Translations under genes and position numbers: made by a program | Part shown: positions 20,430-32,235 of the stretch, in pieces | How the letters are laid out: each line of letters starts with the position of its first letter | Numbering within the stretch: position 1 is the stretch's first letter | Assembly: GCA_903772945.1 (NCBI GenBank) | Contig: CAICTM010000133.1 | Span: 45,861-109,860, forward strand | Length of the DNA stretch: 64,000 nucleotides | From: Seminavis robusta | Lineage: Eukaryota > Bacillariophyta > Bacillariophyceae > Naviculales > Naviculaceae | Reading direction: 5' to 3' | Notes under the pieces: generated by a model | The model's input: only the letters and a program-made list of their open reading frames with translations | Told to the model about the DNA's origin: nothing | Database searches by the model: none

Positions 20430-21175
20430 GACCAATTGCCCTACTAGACTAAACTTGTGCCATTAGACGGGCTCGGATCCGATTGCTGAAACTTGTACAT
20501 ACAAAAGAAGTACCGATACACTAGCTACCCTGCAATAGAGGATTTTTTTGTCTTCATCTGCTTGGGACCTCAGCCAACCACCATCATCTGCATACTAGTA
20601 GCTCCAATTTGTCAACCATACATGTGTATCCTTGGTTAGCACGCATCTTTCTAAAAGCAGTGCACCAGTCTGTGCTGGGGGTGCTGTGGGAGTTCCCATA
20701 GGAGTCCCTGTAGGAGCTCCGGCTGGTGTTCCTGTGGGGGGTTCTGGCTTGTCACACATTGAATACCCGTACTCCCCACAAAGACCATCAAGGTCCCAGA
20801 TCCTCAACTAAAGGGTGTGCATTCAAAGGGCCCATCGCACAATTGACTTCTAGTTCCGCAATACCATCCTTGTGCTTCCAGATCTTCACAGCGAGGCCTT
20901 GCTTCTTCAACAACCAATTGCGGTGCCCGTCGTTTAACTCAAAGGGAGACTATTGAATTCCAATTTGCGACTGGTTCCTTGAAAGCGCTCTTCAAGATGG
21001 GATGTGCACAGGATATACCACCCCTCCATAATCAAGGATAGTCTGACCAGCAAGTAGGCCCCACAGTGATTTCACAGAACTCTTGAAAAGTCGTAGAGCC
21101 GTCGAAATGTAACTGATTCTGAAAGAAAGCTGTATCTGCACAATATGCTGGATCGTAGCAGGAACCGGCATACAG
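20430..21175 (-). pseudogene. Decayed copy of the vWD/PT-repeat protein gene head
   Basis: On the minus strand the stretch 21175-20690 repeats the coding part found at 35420-34980 of the vWD gene, including WDLDGLCGEYGYSMCDKP followed by a short PTGTP stalk, but with several frameshifts. Bases 20430-20540 resemble 33005-33110, which lies beyond the 3' end of the intact gene. Thus the copy has the head and the far 3' flank but lacks the vWD domain. A third partial copy is at 58285-58690. Confidence 0.7.
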
Positions 21176-21314
21176 ACCCAGCAGCTATCTTACAAATGAA
21201 AACTATGGCTATACAGGAAATAACCGAAGCATTATAAGCTACACCTCACTAGACAATTCCGCTGGAATTGGTGCCATTAGAAATCGACATACCTCAACGC
21301 AACAAGACGCTCAC

Positions 21315-21777
21315 TGGCAATACACGGCTCTAGCCTTATTCGCGATCTGATCCTAGATGGGTTTGGGTTTGACTCATGACTGTGTCTTTCGTTAATAGTC
21401 ATTGAGAAAGGGTTTTCAATGACCGCGTTAGTCATTCTAGGTTGATTATGAAACTTCGCTCTATATATTTAGCTGGCGTTGAGAGCTTCCACGCTACTTG
21501 ACAGTTACTAGCTGAATTTTCCACGTTTTCCGGAAATGGACCGTGGAGTACGTAGAGTGATAGTGGGGGGGGGGCCAATAACCTAGCGATATCACACTCG
21601 AGGCCTCCCGGGGAGAGCCACTTCATGAGCTTTCACAACGGGAGCGGCTCCATGGATGTAGGGTTTCGGACCGTTTCTAGAGTCTTCTCTCAGAGACTCA
21701 TCGCGGTCAGACTCGAAACACCGAAAGGGAGGTCTGGTTACAGGCGTAGGGCGGATCGTAGGGGCGAGGGTGTAACA
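21315..21777 (+). repeat. Left LTR of the Ty3/gypsy element
   Basis: The start is TGGCAATACACGG. It matches 25732-26170, well over the first 320 bp and poorly after the CTCCATGGAT region. It carries a run of ten G near 21566 that is absent from the right copy. The 3' border is approximate. Confidence 0.65.
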
Positions 21778-21779
21778 AC

Positions 21780-23000
21780 CACAAGCTTCAGCACGGCGGC
21801 CTGGCGACCTGACTCGCACCAGGAGAGAGTGCTGCATAGGCAGACATGGGGCGGGGGCGGGTTCACGGGCAACTTGCCAGAACACATGTTGCGAGCAAAC
21901 CCAGCTCTGCGCGCTCGGGACAACGACGGAAGACGCCGAGGGATCGGACCGATGCTGCGGCAACCGACCATACAAACGGCGCGAGGCGCGGGCCTGCAGG
22001 AGTCGAAAACAGTGGCCAGAAGACAGCGCTTCCAAGGGGAGCTCGGAGGGGCGGTCAATGGTCCAAGCACTCCACGGCAGGAGGCCAGCAGTGGCTACGA
22101 ATATGGAGAAGGTCCTCGTCGGTGGACGTGCAACCTGGCCGAAGTCGCGGGACGACAAACAGGTCGCCTTGCTCAAGGGAAATGACTGCGCAGCGTGCGT
22201 CGAAGAGGCGCGACGGGAAGCGGGGGCAGGCCACAGGCGCGCACCACATACCTAGCGGACAAAGTGCGTGAAACGCAGTTGCTCCAGGGCGCGACGTGGG
22301 CGAAAGAGAGCCGAAGTCCGATTGCCGAAGCGGCGGCGTGCAAGGCCGCAGGGGAGGCGGGCAGGGCGAGCCCGCTGCGGGGCGGCCTAGAGGCGAGAGG
22401 ACAGCACCGTGGAGAGTCAAGCGACGGTTATCGAAGCAAGCCGTCGCCTAGCAAGGCGTCTCGGAAAACAAAGAGCTGCTTGCCATGCGTCGCAAGATCG
22501 TAAGCGCTGAGGGCGAGATGAAACGGGTGCGCGCCTAACAGCAAGCAAGCGCGGCGAACTCGGATGAACACCGATGAGCGTCCACGTTTGCCACCCTTCA
22601 GTGTCAATCAACAGTTGAACCAGAACGAATTCATCGACATCAGGGCGCATGGGCATTGGCGCCTGCGCGTCGCTGGATGGCGCAAGGATGAAAACGAACA
22701 CCGGATGCGGCGAGGTCCGTGTCGAGCGCGCGAGGATGGGCACGTTGATGAAAGCGGAGGGCGGCAGGAGTCCGCGCGAAGACGTTGACGAAGGAGCAGT
22801 GGAAGGCCAGGAGCAAGTTTCCTAGCGGGAAGAAGACAGGGAACAGCAAGAGTGAGCAAGTGTTACTCGCACAGGTGGGGGACGACCATCTTGCCAAGGG
22901 AGTCGAAGAAGAGGGTGTGAGTACGCCGGGGGGGCCGGGGGGGACGGGAGGGTCCACAACGCCAGCAAGACGCGAGGTGCAGACGCTAGGAGAAGATCTC
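21780..23000. other. GC-rich block inside the retrotransposon
   Basis: This stretch is clearly richer in G+C than the surroundings and has long open frames on both strands (for example 21625-22185 plus and 21592-22176 minus) that show no recognisable domain. It occupies the position of gag. The open frames are best explained by low stop-codon content, not by coding. A frame at 22785-23174 (129 aa) continues into normal-composition sequence and could be a gag remnant. Confidence 0.5.
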
Positions 23001-24269
23001 ATAGGCCTATTCTCCTCGTCTGACATATCTGATAGGCTATTAGGCCTATCGTATCAATACATTAGTATACTAACTGAATCGCAAGCCCTGACAGACGCCG
23101 AATCCTACTACCAAAAAGGAACTTCGTCCGTAGAAGAAATCTCCACACGCGCGGCAAGGGGCGGATCGGGCTAAGAAGAATAAGCGGTAATGCAACCGGG
23201 TATTTGGGCCTTAAGGAGTGCTTAAGTCGGGGTATTCGACACGGACCCTGCAACATGAGTGGTAAAGAAAATGGGGGCGCGTAGTCGATCCTAGGGAGGC
23301 GCTTGCCGTATTCGACTTCAATCAGTCAGATGGAGAAATCTCCGTCAGAGGATTAGGCCAGGATGAAGAATCAACGGAACCATGTACCGATTTCTCATAC
23401 AAAAATGATGAAGGCGATGAGTTCGTCATAACAGTAATTCATGAAGTGTTTGCAACTTACGAAGTCTACGGCAAATAGATAATTGCCTAGAAAACTGCTC
23501 AACTAGACTATGAAGATCTATTTAGCATAGTTAAACTCGTCCGTGGCAAACCACCTCGTCAACTTCGCAAGACAAGAAACCTCAAAACTATCGTCAATGT
23601 TAGATTCAACAGACTAGAAAAAGGGAAATACTATATAACTCTTATCATTCTGTTTTTCTCGTTGCTACGATACAGGAGCGTCCGGTAGTTAACCGTGAGA
23701 CTCCAAGTCAGTAAAGATTAAAGCTATGTGAAGATCAGTGGTGCTGTCCAATCATACTATTGACTACCCCTGTTTAATAGGAATTTTTGAACCCCAGAGA
23801 TCGGAGAGGGTAATGGGGCGACTGAGAGACGCTGAAGGCCCAGCGTATGGGATAAGATGTATTGTCTGAGGGATAAGCTGTTGTGCACGCCACCGTGAAA
23901 GAACTGGGCGAGACATGACATGTGCCGTAAGTTGGTCTTAATGTGACTTCTCTCCGACTAAGAACAAGTGGCGATTTTTTCAACTACACTGGGTGTGGTT
24001 TTGGGTGTTGCCGTGCAGCCGAAGTGATCTACTACATCGTTTCCGCTATGAAAGAGAGGAATTTTCCTAATGTAGGAAGTGCATGAAACCGCTTCATGTC
24101 CCTTAGTGGAGCCAATGCCCGATGCCGAATCAGTACTGGAAATGCGACACATTTGGACGACTACGAAGTAGAAACTTTTCGTTCGCTGTGACGCTGAAGG
24201 ATTCTCTCTGATTCACACGAGGATTGGTTCACCCGTGAACTCCACGTGCCATTGTAGTCCGTTTAACAC

Positions 24270-24860
24270 TCTTACGACAGAGTTCGAACTTGTTCTTCTT
24301 TTTTTTATATTCTTTCTATTTTTTGTTTATTTTTTTTTATTCTTTATTATGTATCTTGGATTTTTTTTTCCGTTTTCCGAGTTGTACATCACCTTTTTTT
24401 TTAACTAGTGATTCATGTAGTCCTATAAAGAATTTGATCGTATTATTTGTTCTATTTTCTCGACGTCCGGGTTTTTTTTTGTATATCTGTATACTATATA
24501 TAGTATGACATATTGTATAACTCTGTGCTCGTAGGGCCGAAGTGATATCAAGATCATGCTATCTTTTGAATCTTATTGACAGGATTCGAGGAAATACGAG
24601 TTATCCTTTTTTTATCTGATATTACGCTTAATTTCTCTATGCATGATAGCTCGTACATCGTCTCAATAAGATGTTTATATCTTTATTATCTCTTATTCTT
24701 TTTTTTTTTTTCACTTATCTTTGATTAATTCTCTGTCTATATCATGATTTATTTCATATTTTTCTCCATTTTTCCTTATATCTTTAATCTTTGCGATTTT
24801 TTCTTGTTGATCAACGTTGTAATTAGTTTTAGTTTAATGTTTCTCTAAATTAGTGTTTTC
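24270..24860. repeat. T-rich low-complexity stretch
   Basis: Long T runs interrupted by short A/C/G words dominate this stretch; it sits inside the gypsy element just before the RT remnant and has no coding signal. Confidence 0.6.
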
Positions 24861-25731
24861 TCGAGAAGCCGACTTAAGATCAATGCTACCAAGTCCTTCT
24901 TTCGAAAGAAGAGAACTTGAATATCTAGGCTACTGGATTACTTGAGAAGGAATCCACCCTAACCAAGAAATTAGACGCGATCAGAATATCGCCCTCCTAC
25001 GAACAGAAGAAACTTGGTAGATTCATTGGACTAGTGAACTACTATCGAGACATAGGGATCAGAAGATCACATGTACAATAACGTCGAGGATCCCAAGAAA
25101 AGAATCCCTGTCCATTTCATTGCTTGACAATGATTGATCCCGTAACCGAATGGTTCGAGATTGCCGAATCTGCTGCCAATGCAGCAAACGAAGTAGCCAC
25201 CGTCTAGAACAACGTGGCTACCCAGTATCCATGGCCGCTGAGTTATCATGGATAGAGAACTGAGTTCCGCGCAGAAGTCGAGAAGACTCTCCGGAAGCAT
25301 ATGGACTTCGTCGCAAGTTCATCACCACACGTGTTCCATCGTGACGCGATTCACAACATCCAACTCATCCAGAAAAACAATGAGAAGGAAACGCGACGCG
25401 TGTCCCTCATCAATACAATGTCAACGATACCGTGAGATTTCAACAGTATCACACCGCAAGTACGGTCAGCCAAAGTACGAAGGTCCTTACAATAAGACCG
25501 AGTCAATAAAATTGGAACGTACGGCTCCGACATGCTACCGCCAATAGCGGCACAGTCTAAGACTTGGAACATAAGTTATTTACACCCATACAAGGCCTTA
25601 TCCCCTTGTAGGATTGCATCGTGCGACGCACATGTCTACATCCAATCTCCGGAAGAGTGCCCCGCACTTTAACCATATGTTCTCCTTGTCCGACTGATTT
25701 CGCGCCTTCTGTGACCCTTGTCAGGGGTGAA

Positions 25732-26170
25732 TGCAATACACGGCTTTACCTTATTCGCGACTCGATCCTAGATAGGGTTTGAGTTCGACTCATTGACGTA
25801 GTCCTTCGCGAATAGCATTGAGACAGGGTTCTCATGACTGCTAGTCATACTAGGTTGTCGATGAAACATCGCTCTAGATTACCGGCGTGGAAGCTTCCAC
25901 GCTACTAGACAGCTACTAGCTGAAGTTTCCACGTGTTCCGGAAATGACCGTGGAGTACGTAGAGTTATTGCCATAACCTACGATATCACACTTCGAGGCC
26001 TCCCGCGGGAGACCAACTTCAATGAGCTTCACAACGATCTCTCTCATGGATTAGTTTTCGTAGCTTTCTAATCTCTCATAACTTTCATTCTCTCAAACTC
26101 AAAACACTCGAAAGATCTTTACACTAGCTTTTAGCGTAGTGCATCACTTAGGAACGAGCCTAGTGTAAGC
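25732..26170 (+). repeat. Right LTR of the Ty3/gypsy element
   Basis: The start is TGCAATACACGGCTTTACC, preceded by the purine tract TCAGGGGTGAA. The region after 26030 is T/C rich (CTCTCTCATGG, TTTCTAATCTCTC) and corresponds only loosely to the GC-rich end of the left LTR. The 3' border near GTGTAAGCC is approximate. Confidence 0.65.
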
Positions 26171-26232
26171 CCCCTGCCAGAAAACCATGGCTATAAAGAG
26201 CAGGTTCATAACTAAGCAAACTTTCCAGCTTC

Positions 26233-26611
26233 TGGAGCATTCCCCGATCGTGCGTAGCCACAAATCTAATCCGCCCCTATTTTATGGGCGGATTTATGGC
26301 AGAATTCCAATAGGGATGGGTTTCAAACCTGCCTTTTAGGGGCGCTTTTGGGAATCCACCCCTAAAATAGGGACGTTTTCGGTATTTAGGGGGAAGTTTG
26401 GAAACCATCCCAAATTGTAATTGGGACTGCATTGTAAACACATTGAAACTGCCCCTATTTTAGGGGCGGTTTCTGAAATCCACCTTTAAAATGGGTGGGT
26501 TTGGAAAACCACCTCTCTTTGTCGGATTTATGTGCAGATTCTCTCCCCGTCCAACTACCCTAATTTAGAGGTGGATTCAGTAACATGCACGACTGAGCGA
26601 CACTCTGGTAA
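26233..26611. mobile_element. Diverged MITE of the 17432-17877 family
   Basis: The ends read TGGAGCATTCCCCGATCGTGC and, inverted, GCACGACTGAGCGACACTC, which are degenerate forms of the 24-bp ends at 17432-17877. The inside again holds alternating motifs in both orientations, here CCGCCCCTA / TAGGGGCGG in place of CCGACCCTA / TAGGGTCGG. It lies 60 bp beyond the right LTR of the gypsy element. No open frame is relevant. Confidence 0.7.
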
Positions 26612-27270
26612 AGAAATAGAAAATTCACACAACAATACAATTACATGCATGTTTGAAGCTGAAAAGTCATCTACCTTCTTAATGCCAATTTTCTCTTCAT
26701 TTCTACATCCAACTCTTCCTCATCCTCATCCTCCTTTGTTCTCCCATATCTTTCTCTTCTTCCACTACTTCCTCATCTTGACTTATACATCATCTGCACA
26801 TCATCATTTCCAGTGCTACTCAAATACCATAGAACAAGAGCATTTTGCTAAGGCAGCTGTGTCCGATATATTGTACCGACTTTAAGTTTCCTTCCGTTAC
26901 CTTCCGTTTTTGTATGTTGATATAGCGAATATAGAAAATCTGGGATTGCTTTTGCATTCTTTTGAACCTAGCCAGAATATGTTCCAGTCAATGCCTTTAT
27001 TTTGTTTCAAACCAAGCTGAGGTCTGATGTCGAAAGCTTTGTTTAACTCAGCAGTTTTTGGCTACCGGTACTATTAGTAATAGCACTGACCATTGTTAGG
27101 GGTTCTAAAATCTGTCAGAGCTGCTGTTGGAGTTTATGGCTTCAACACTGAGGAGAGTTTACCTCAATCCCTCCCGACTTTAATTGTGAAGCATTTATTT
27201 AAGCCTTTTCTACCAAGGCTACACAAAAGCTAGTGACTTAGACAGACACGCAGGAGTAAAATGTTGCATT
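26612..27270. other. Intergenic, about 660 bp
   Basis: No gene is seen. A C/T-rich stretch (26690-26760) creates a short open frame without recognisable content. Confidence 0.5.
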
Positions 27271-28060
27271 GGCAAAACACAATACTACTATTTTACTATA
27301 CGTCTGTACCATAGATTGTAAATATATTACATTATTCCTTCTTTTTATTACGCCTCCAGAGAGTATGGCATGTGTCCAGAACTATTGAAACGTACACTAT
27401 TACTATACGATTTGCTTCAATGCAGGATTCAAAGTACTGGCATATATCTTCAAAGGAGCCCCTACCAATGCCTGTGCAGCATAGATAATGCCCTACTCTT
27501 ACTGGGTAGTTTTAAAGATATAAGGAATGAAATTCGAATCCTGCATAAGCACGCCTTTACACCCCTCAGCATAATTCACTATACATTTTGCTGTATGAAT
27601 CTACCTACTAGTGAATTTACGAATTTGTACTGATTTACTATATGTAGTCGCTCTATGCAGGATTCTCGTTTGGCACGGAACACGAAAGAACGATCGATGC
27701 ATTTTTCATTGGTCACGTTTACATATGCCTATGCAGGAAACAATTTTTACTGGTTAAAGGAGATATAATGTCGATAGTTCGATTCCTGCATAGCAAGGCT
27801 TTTGCACCCGTAGCATCTTTTACTATATAATATACTGTACGAATCTACCTGGAAGTGCAGTCACAAATTCTCATCAGTTGTCACTAGTCAAGCTAGGAGA
27901 TAAGTAATTCGAGTCCTGCATATCAACGCTTTTACACGATTTATGTAGCATTATTTACTATACAAAGTACTGTAGGAATCTAGATTTGAAAAGGAATTTG
28001 GTACCGTGTATGCAAACCACCATACAAATCTATAGTAAAATAGTACGATTGTGCTTTGTC
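27271..28060. mobile_element. Foldback element with 38-bp inverted ends
   Basis: Bases 27271-27308 and 28023-28060 are inverted copies with 31 of 38 positions matching, centred on TACTATTTTACTATA. Inside, three related blocks (about 27525, 27771 and 27905) share TTCGA.TCCTGCATA...CTTTT.CAC...TTACTATA...GTA.GAATCTA. Inverted partners (CTATGCAGGAA at 27729 with TTCCTGCATAG at 27783) would form internal hairpins. No coding capacity is seen. The element type is not assigned. Confidence 0.6.
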
Positions 28061-29309
28061 AACACGAAATGGTACTCTATCTCGCATCTCGCTCCTTGCT
28101 AGCTAGCTACTAGCTATTAGCTACAAGCTAGCTACCTACCGGTACTAGCTAGCTAGATAGATCTAGTAGTAGCTAGCCAGGTTTCCGGCGCTTCCTCTTT
28201 CTTTATCTCTAACCCTTGCATTTTAATAAAATAATTTTATTCCAAATATCCAAGCTCCTCAGTGGCTCCCCTAGGGTCGTTATTCTCTTATTCTATATAA
28301 TATTATTAGATTCTTTGTGGTGTCATCAGCAGCAGAACTACTAATTCGCTTCAGTAAACTCAACTAGAAAGCTGTTTGCGTTAGCTGTACGTTGTCTTTG
28401 TGTTATTCACCGAATATCAGCCGTTGCTCAACCATCCGCAGCTGGATCCACCAAATCAGCACCTTCTTCTAGAGGCCTGATAAATATGTGTGTTGGTACT
28501 ATCAGTAGCATCCACCTGGATAGCTTCTTGAGATCTGAAATGTCTTGTTTAATCGGATTGCAAATATATATAACTTTTTACTTTCCAACCTCCTTGTCTG
28601 AAATCTTCTGCATATACTTGGGAGTCTGGAATTTTGGATAAATTGTTGAGCTCAGAGATTCTTGGAAAGCATACAATGTAGATTGTTGTTAAGCAAGATT
28701 GATAGTAGCTATCGAATCTATTTGATTCAGAAGCAATTCTAGTTGATCAAATGCTGTCGCCTCAGCATTCTGATCTGTTTGTTACGTAATTTATAACTAT
28801 ATGCAGAGACTTTCAAAATGGCATTGAATCAAATATTAATGGGCTGACAATCCACTGTCAAATTAGCAGAAATGAATGCAATAACAACACGTTTGGGAAA
28901 ATTCCACTCTGATGCATTTCAGAAAACTCTGGATTTTAGTAGCAATACACATCCCAAAGACACAACACATTGGCATTCACACAGAGGTTCTTAGAAACAA
29001 CAACAGACTTCTGATACATTGCTTCTATTCTTTTGTCTGTTGAATTATATTTCTTTTGAAAATCAGGTGATTTTTGGAATATCCAAGAAATACGATGGAA
29101 AAAACTGGAAACTGACAAAACGAACGGGGTGGTAGTCATTTTTCCGTCTAGCCGAAACTTTTTTATAACCTTTCCAAATGTTGTAGTTACCAGTAATAAT
29201 GTGCCGTTTGCCAAAAGCACCATGTACTCAATTTTTTCATCCCTTCTTTGCATATGCTGAATGTACAACTGCTTAATGGGACCAACATTAACGAAGTCTC
29301 ATCTATAGT
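28061..29309. other. AT-rich intergenic, about 1250 bp
   Basis: Bases 28085-28190 consist largely of GCTAG/CTAGC words with one TACCGGTAC. The rest is AT-rich. A minus-strand frame (29268-28936, 110 aa, Lys/Phe rich) has no recognised domain and is not called a gene. Confidence 0.5.
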
Positions 29310-29522
29310 TGTTAAAGTACAAGTACTTTGAGGGAATCTCCACAAGGTTGGCGACGAAGCGTGGTTAGCTTTGACTAGACCCGTTGAAGACGTGCAAAGG
29401 CAAACGATAAAGAAGAAAACTAGCTAAAAGCCTGCATAGCTGTGATAATAATAATAATGCAGGAAAGCTGTAAAACGGGCCAAAATAGGGTAAGAGGCAC
29501 GACTGAAATTGCCCGTTTATCA
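29310..29522 (-). repeat. LTR (3' copy in element orientation), 213 bp
   Basis: It is bounded by TGTTAAAG and TTTATCA on the plus strand. It contains a small TAA/TAATAA microsatellite near 29447. It lacks the 25-bp insert seen in the other copy. Confidence 0.85.
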
Positions 29523-29938
29523 CTCCCCTCAATGAGGATTGTGACTCCAAAGTAGATTGAAATTGGAGAAAAGATGCAAAAGTGGTGGAATTTTGCTCCC
29601 TTTTTTGCTAATGATTGACTGTGAGGGAAGAGAGTTGTTTGCTCCCCTGGTTTTGAGGAGGTTGCTCCCCTATCTCCCACATGTCAGCATGGAAGAGTGG
29701 CCAAAAGAAGGTAGAAGGTGGCTTGTGGGAGGACAAGAGGATGGCAATCTTGTCATTGGTGGTGAGGGGGAATGTTGGCTCCCCTATTTTCATTGTGTTG
29801 GCTCCAAAGAGGAGAAGGTTGTTGTCGGAATTGGAGCCAAAGAGATTGAAGATGGGCTCCGTGGAGGAGGCAGTTGCCATTGCTCCACGGCCAGAAAGTG
29901 GTTCTTTCAAGTTGTAGGCGCCGATGGCCAGCATGCCT

Positions 29939-31846
29939 TCAAGCATGGTGGTTCCACATCGTTGAAATGGGTGTTGGGCTTATCGACGAGAAAAGAGGCT
30001 TCGTTGAAGAGTGGCTGGCATGGGCGCATTCCAAGGGAGAAATTAGCTCATAGACATTGGTAGAAGGGCAGATAATTCGCCGTGGTTTACAGCTCTTCTT
30101 CTTGTTGTTGTCGACCGAAGGTTGCTCGTGGTCGTCGGCAATGATGTCACTGTGGGCAGCATCGTTGATGGCCAAAATGGGGTTGTTCGTGTCACTGATG
30201 TAGGAGTCAGTGGTCAGCACCGGAATCTCCTTGTAGGCGATGATTGTCGTCTTTCTGTGGTAGTTGGCATGTGGTAAAAGTGTCTCCTTGCAGGTGATGG
30301 AGGCAGTTGTTGGCTTTCCATGGTCGTAACATGGTTCCTTCATGCAGTCATCAAAAGGTAGCTTTCCACGGTTGGGAATTCGCTCTTGCACGTTGTTGTT
30401 GTCGCACCGGTACACGAGCTTGTCAGGATGGACTTGACGAGTAGCATTGGCATTGGGTTTGTCCGGAGTAGCATCTTCTTTGGTGCAGGAAGTACTGTTG
30501 CCGTCTTGCATAAGTTTGCCAGTATCCCCCCTTGTTCGTATGACATTTGCAAAGGGTTGGACAGACTCTGCAGTAGAGGTCATACCGGACACACAAATGG
30601 CAAGCGAGAGCCAAGAATGCTGCTGGCTCTTGTTGTTGTTCGTGCGAGCTTTTGCCGTGACAATTGTTGTTTGAGGAGACGCAGTGTCATTGTCTTTGAT
30701 TTGTTGATTCCGTCGGTAGAAGGCTCAGTCTTCAAAGGTGGCTCCATGGCGATGATTGTCGGATTCTTTCCATGGTCGTCGTCAATGAGACCGTTGGCAG
30801 AAGGCTCAATCTCCGGTGTGAATTGATGAGTAACGGCTTGGGCGAGACGGAAATCGGTGTTGTTGCGCGTGGATTTCTTCTTGTTGTCATTGTCCCTGTT
30901 GTCAGAAAGAAATGGGAGGAAATTTCCGTCAATTTCTAGCATGGACTTATCATTATCTTGAGCGTCAGCGGCGACACGACGGTTGGTTGTGGCTTTCGCG
31001 AGCAATACTGGAGGAGTAGCATCATCGCCACTGTGGTTCTTGTTGTTGACTGGAGTAGTAGTCACCGACGTGAAGCGTGATTTTGGAAGAATAGCAGCGC
31101 AGTTCTTGTCATAGTTGGTCGTGACAAGCGTTGCAACTGGGGTAGTATCAGCAGATTCGAAGCATGATTTTTCGACAAGACCGGTAGTAGGAGCGGCGTC
31201 TCCGTCGTTCTTCAGCGTGGAAATGCGTGTGTCATTGTCAACATTGGTTTCCAGCGTGGATTTGTCCTCCAACAATAAAGGCGGCTCCTTGGCGACGGTT
31301 GTCAGCTTTCCACAATCGTAATGATTGTCGTTCTCGTAAGCGTCGGCCGTGAGGACAAGCTTGGTTTTGACAGTGATGAGCGAGCGTCGTTGCAGGAGTA
31401 GCGCCGTCTTCATTGTCATGTTTCTCCGTGGACTCCGTCGTGGATTTGGCATCATCTTGAGTAATGGAATTGGCATCCAACGGTTCTTCTTCACCATAGA
31501 GATCGTAGCCCGTCTCAATAGTAGGCTCATCATCATCGTAGTAGAAATCATAGTCAATCTCCAAAGGTGGCTCATTGTCGGGGTCGAACGCGTAGTCTGG
31601 ATCAGCTTCGAAAGTTGTTTCTTCATCATCACACAGAAAGTCTGGATCGGCTAGAAGCTCAAGCTCACTGTACGGTGAATCATTGTCATCAAAGACGCTT
31701 GGATCGTCATCGTCAAAGGAACGGCATCGGCCGTCCATAGACGTGGCCGTCATGGTGGAAGGGCGAAAAGCAGCCATTGGCGGAACATCAAATGTTACGT
31801 CAAAAGGCTTTCCAGCCACCATTGTCATCGCAGTTGTGTAGATCAT
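29939..31846 (-). pseudogene. Asp/Thr-rich ORF set inside the LARD-like element
   Basis: In the sense orientation of the element an ATG (31846) lies 17 bp past the 5' LTR and opens a frame to 31238 with a hydrophobic start (MIYTTAMTMVAG) and a strongly acidic body (FDDDDPSVFDDND, DYDFYYDDDEPT). The reading then continues in other frames to 30580 and 29939 with Thr/Asn/Asp-rich protein containing imperfect repeats around D(H/C)GK..T and EPPL. No family is recognised. Two frame changes are needed, near 31400 and 30590. It may be a decayed captured gene or a structural protein of the element; a host gene merely flanked by the repeats is less likely given the target duplication. Confidence 0.45.
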
Positions 31847-31863
31847 AACTGTGACTGTTAATC

Positions 31864-32107
31864 TGCTAAAGTACAAATACTTTGAGGGAATCTCCCTTCA
31901 CAAGGTTGGCGACGAAGCGTGGTTAGCTTCGACTAGACCCGTTGAAGACGTGCAAAGGCAAACGATAAAGAAGAAAACTATGAGCATTCCTGCTCTTTAC
32001 AAAACTAGCTAAAAGCCTGCATAGCTGTGATAATAATAATAATGCAGGAAAGCTGTGAAACAGGCCAAAATAGGGTAAGCGGCACGACTGAAATTGCCCG
32101 TTTATCA
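31864..32107 (-). repeat. LTR (5' copy in element orientation), 244 bp
   Basis: It is bounded by TGCTAAAG and TTTATCA and followed by the target-site copy TAGT. Relative to the other LTR it carries an insert including TGAGCATTCCTGCTCTTTAC. Confidence 0.85.
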
Positions 32108-32235
32108 TAGTATTCGGAAGCTTGCCAGCATCCGATTTTAGCAAAGAGCGACTTGATTATTAGCTAAGGAAGTTTTGGTTGTTCAGAATCTTTAGGAAGT
32201 CTGGGGCATATCTTTAAAGTGTTCATTGATTGATT

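Larger units (their letters stand above)
21315..26170 (+). mobile_element. Degenerate Ty3/gypsy LTR retrotransposon
   Basis: Two direct repeats starting TG(G/C)CAATACACGG at 21315 and 25732 run in parallel for about 320 bp and, less clearly, to GTGTAA near 21775 and 26168; they are taken as LTRs of roughly 440-460 bp. Just before the right copy lies a purine run (AGGGGTGA). Between them, in order on the plus strand, are gypsy-type remnants: reverse transcriptase near 24870-25075 (NATKSFFRK, ELEYLGYWIT, KLGRFIGLVNYYRD, split by stops and frame changes) and integrase core near 25130-25320 (MIDPVTEWFEIAE, then YPWP...TEF). The RT-before-integrase order is the Ty3 order. All frames are broken, so the element is dead. 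Target duplication was not found. Confidence 0.8.
29310..32107 (-). mobile_element. Non-autonomous LTR element (LARD-like) with TAGT target duplication
   Basis: Direct repeats at 29310-29522 and 31864-32107 both run from TG(T/C)TAAAGTACAA to CCCGTTTATCA, that is TG...CA. The flanks TAGT (29306-29309) and TAGT (32108-32111) form a 4-bp target duplication. Read on the minus strand, a purine tract (TTGAGGGGAG) lies directly before the second repeat, as expected for the polypurine tract, so the element is oriented minus. The copies differ by an insertion of about 25 bp near 31980-32005 and a few substitutions. The 2.3-kb interior has no reverse transcriptase, integrase or protease signature. Confidence 0.85.

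Noticed and set aside
21592-22503. Long open frames on both strands as possible genes
   Set aside because: They are open on both strands because the block is GC-rich; they show no domain and lie at the gag position of a dead gypsy element.
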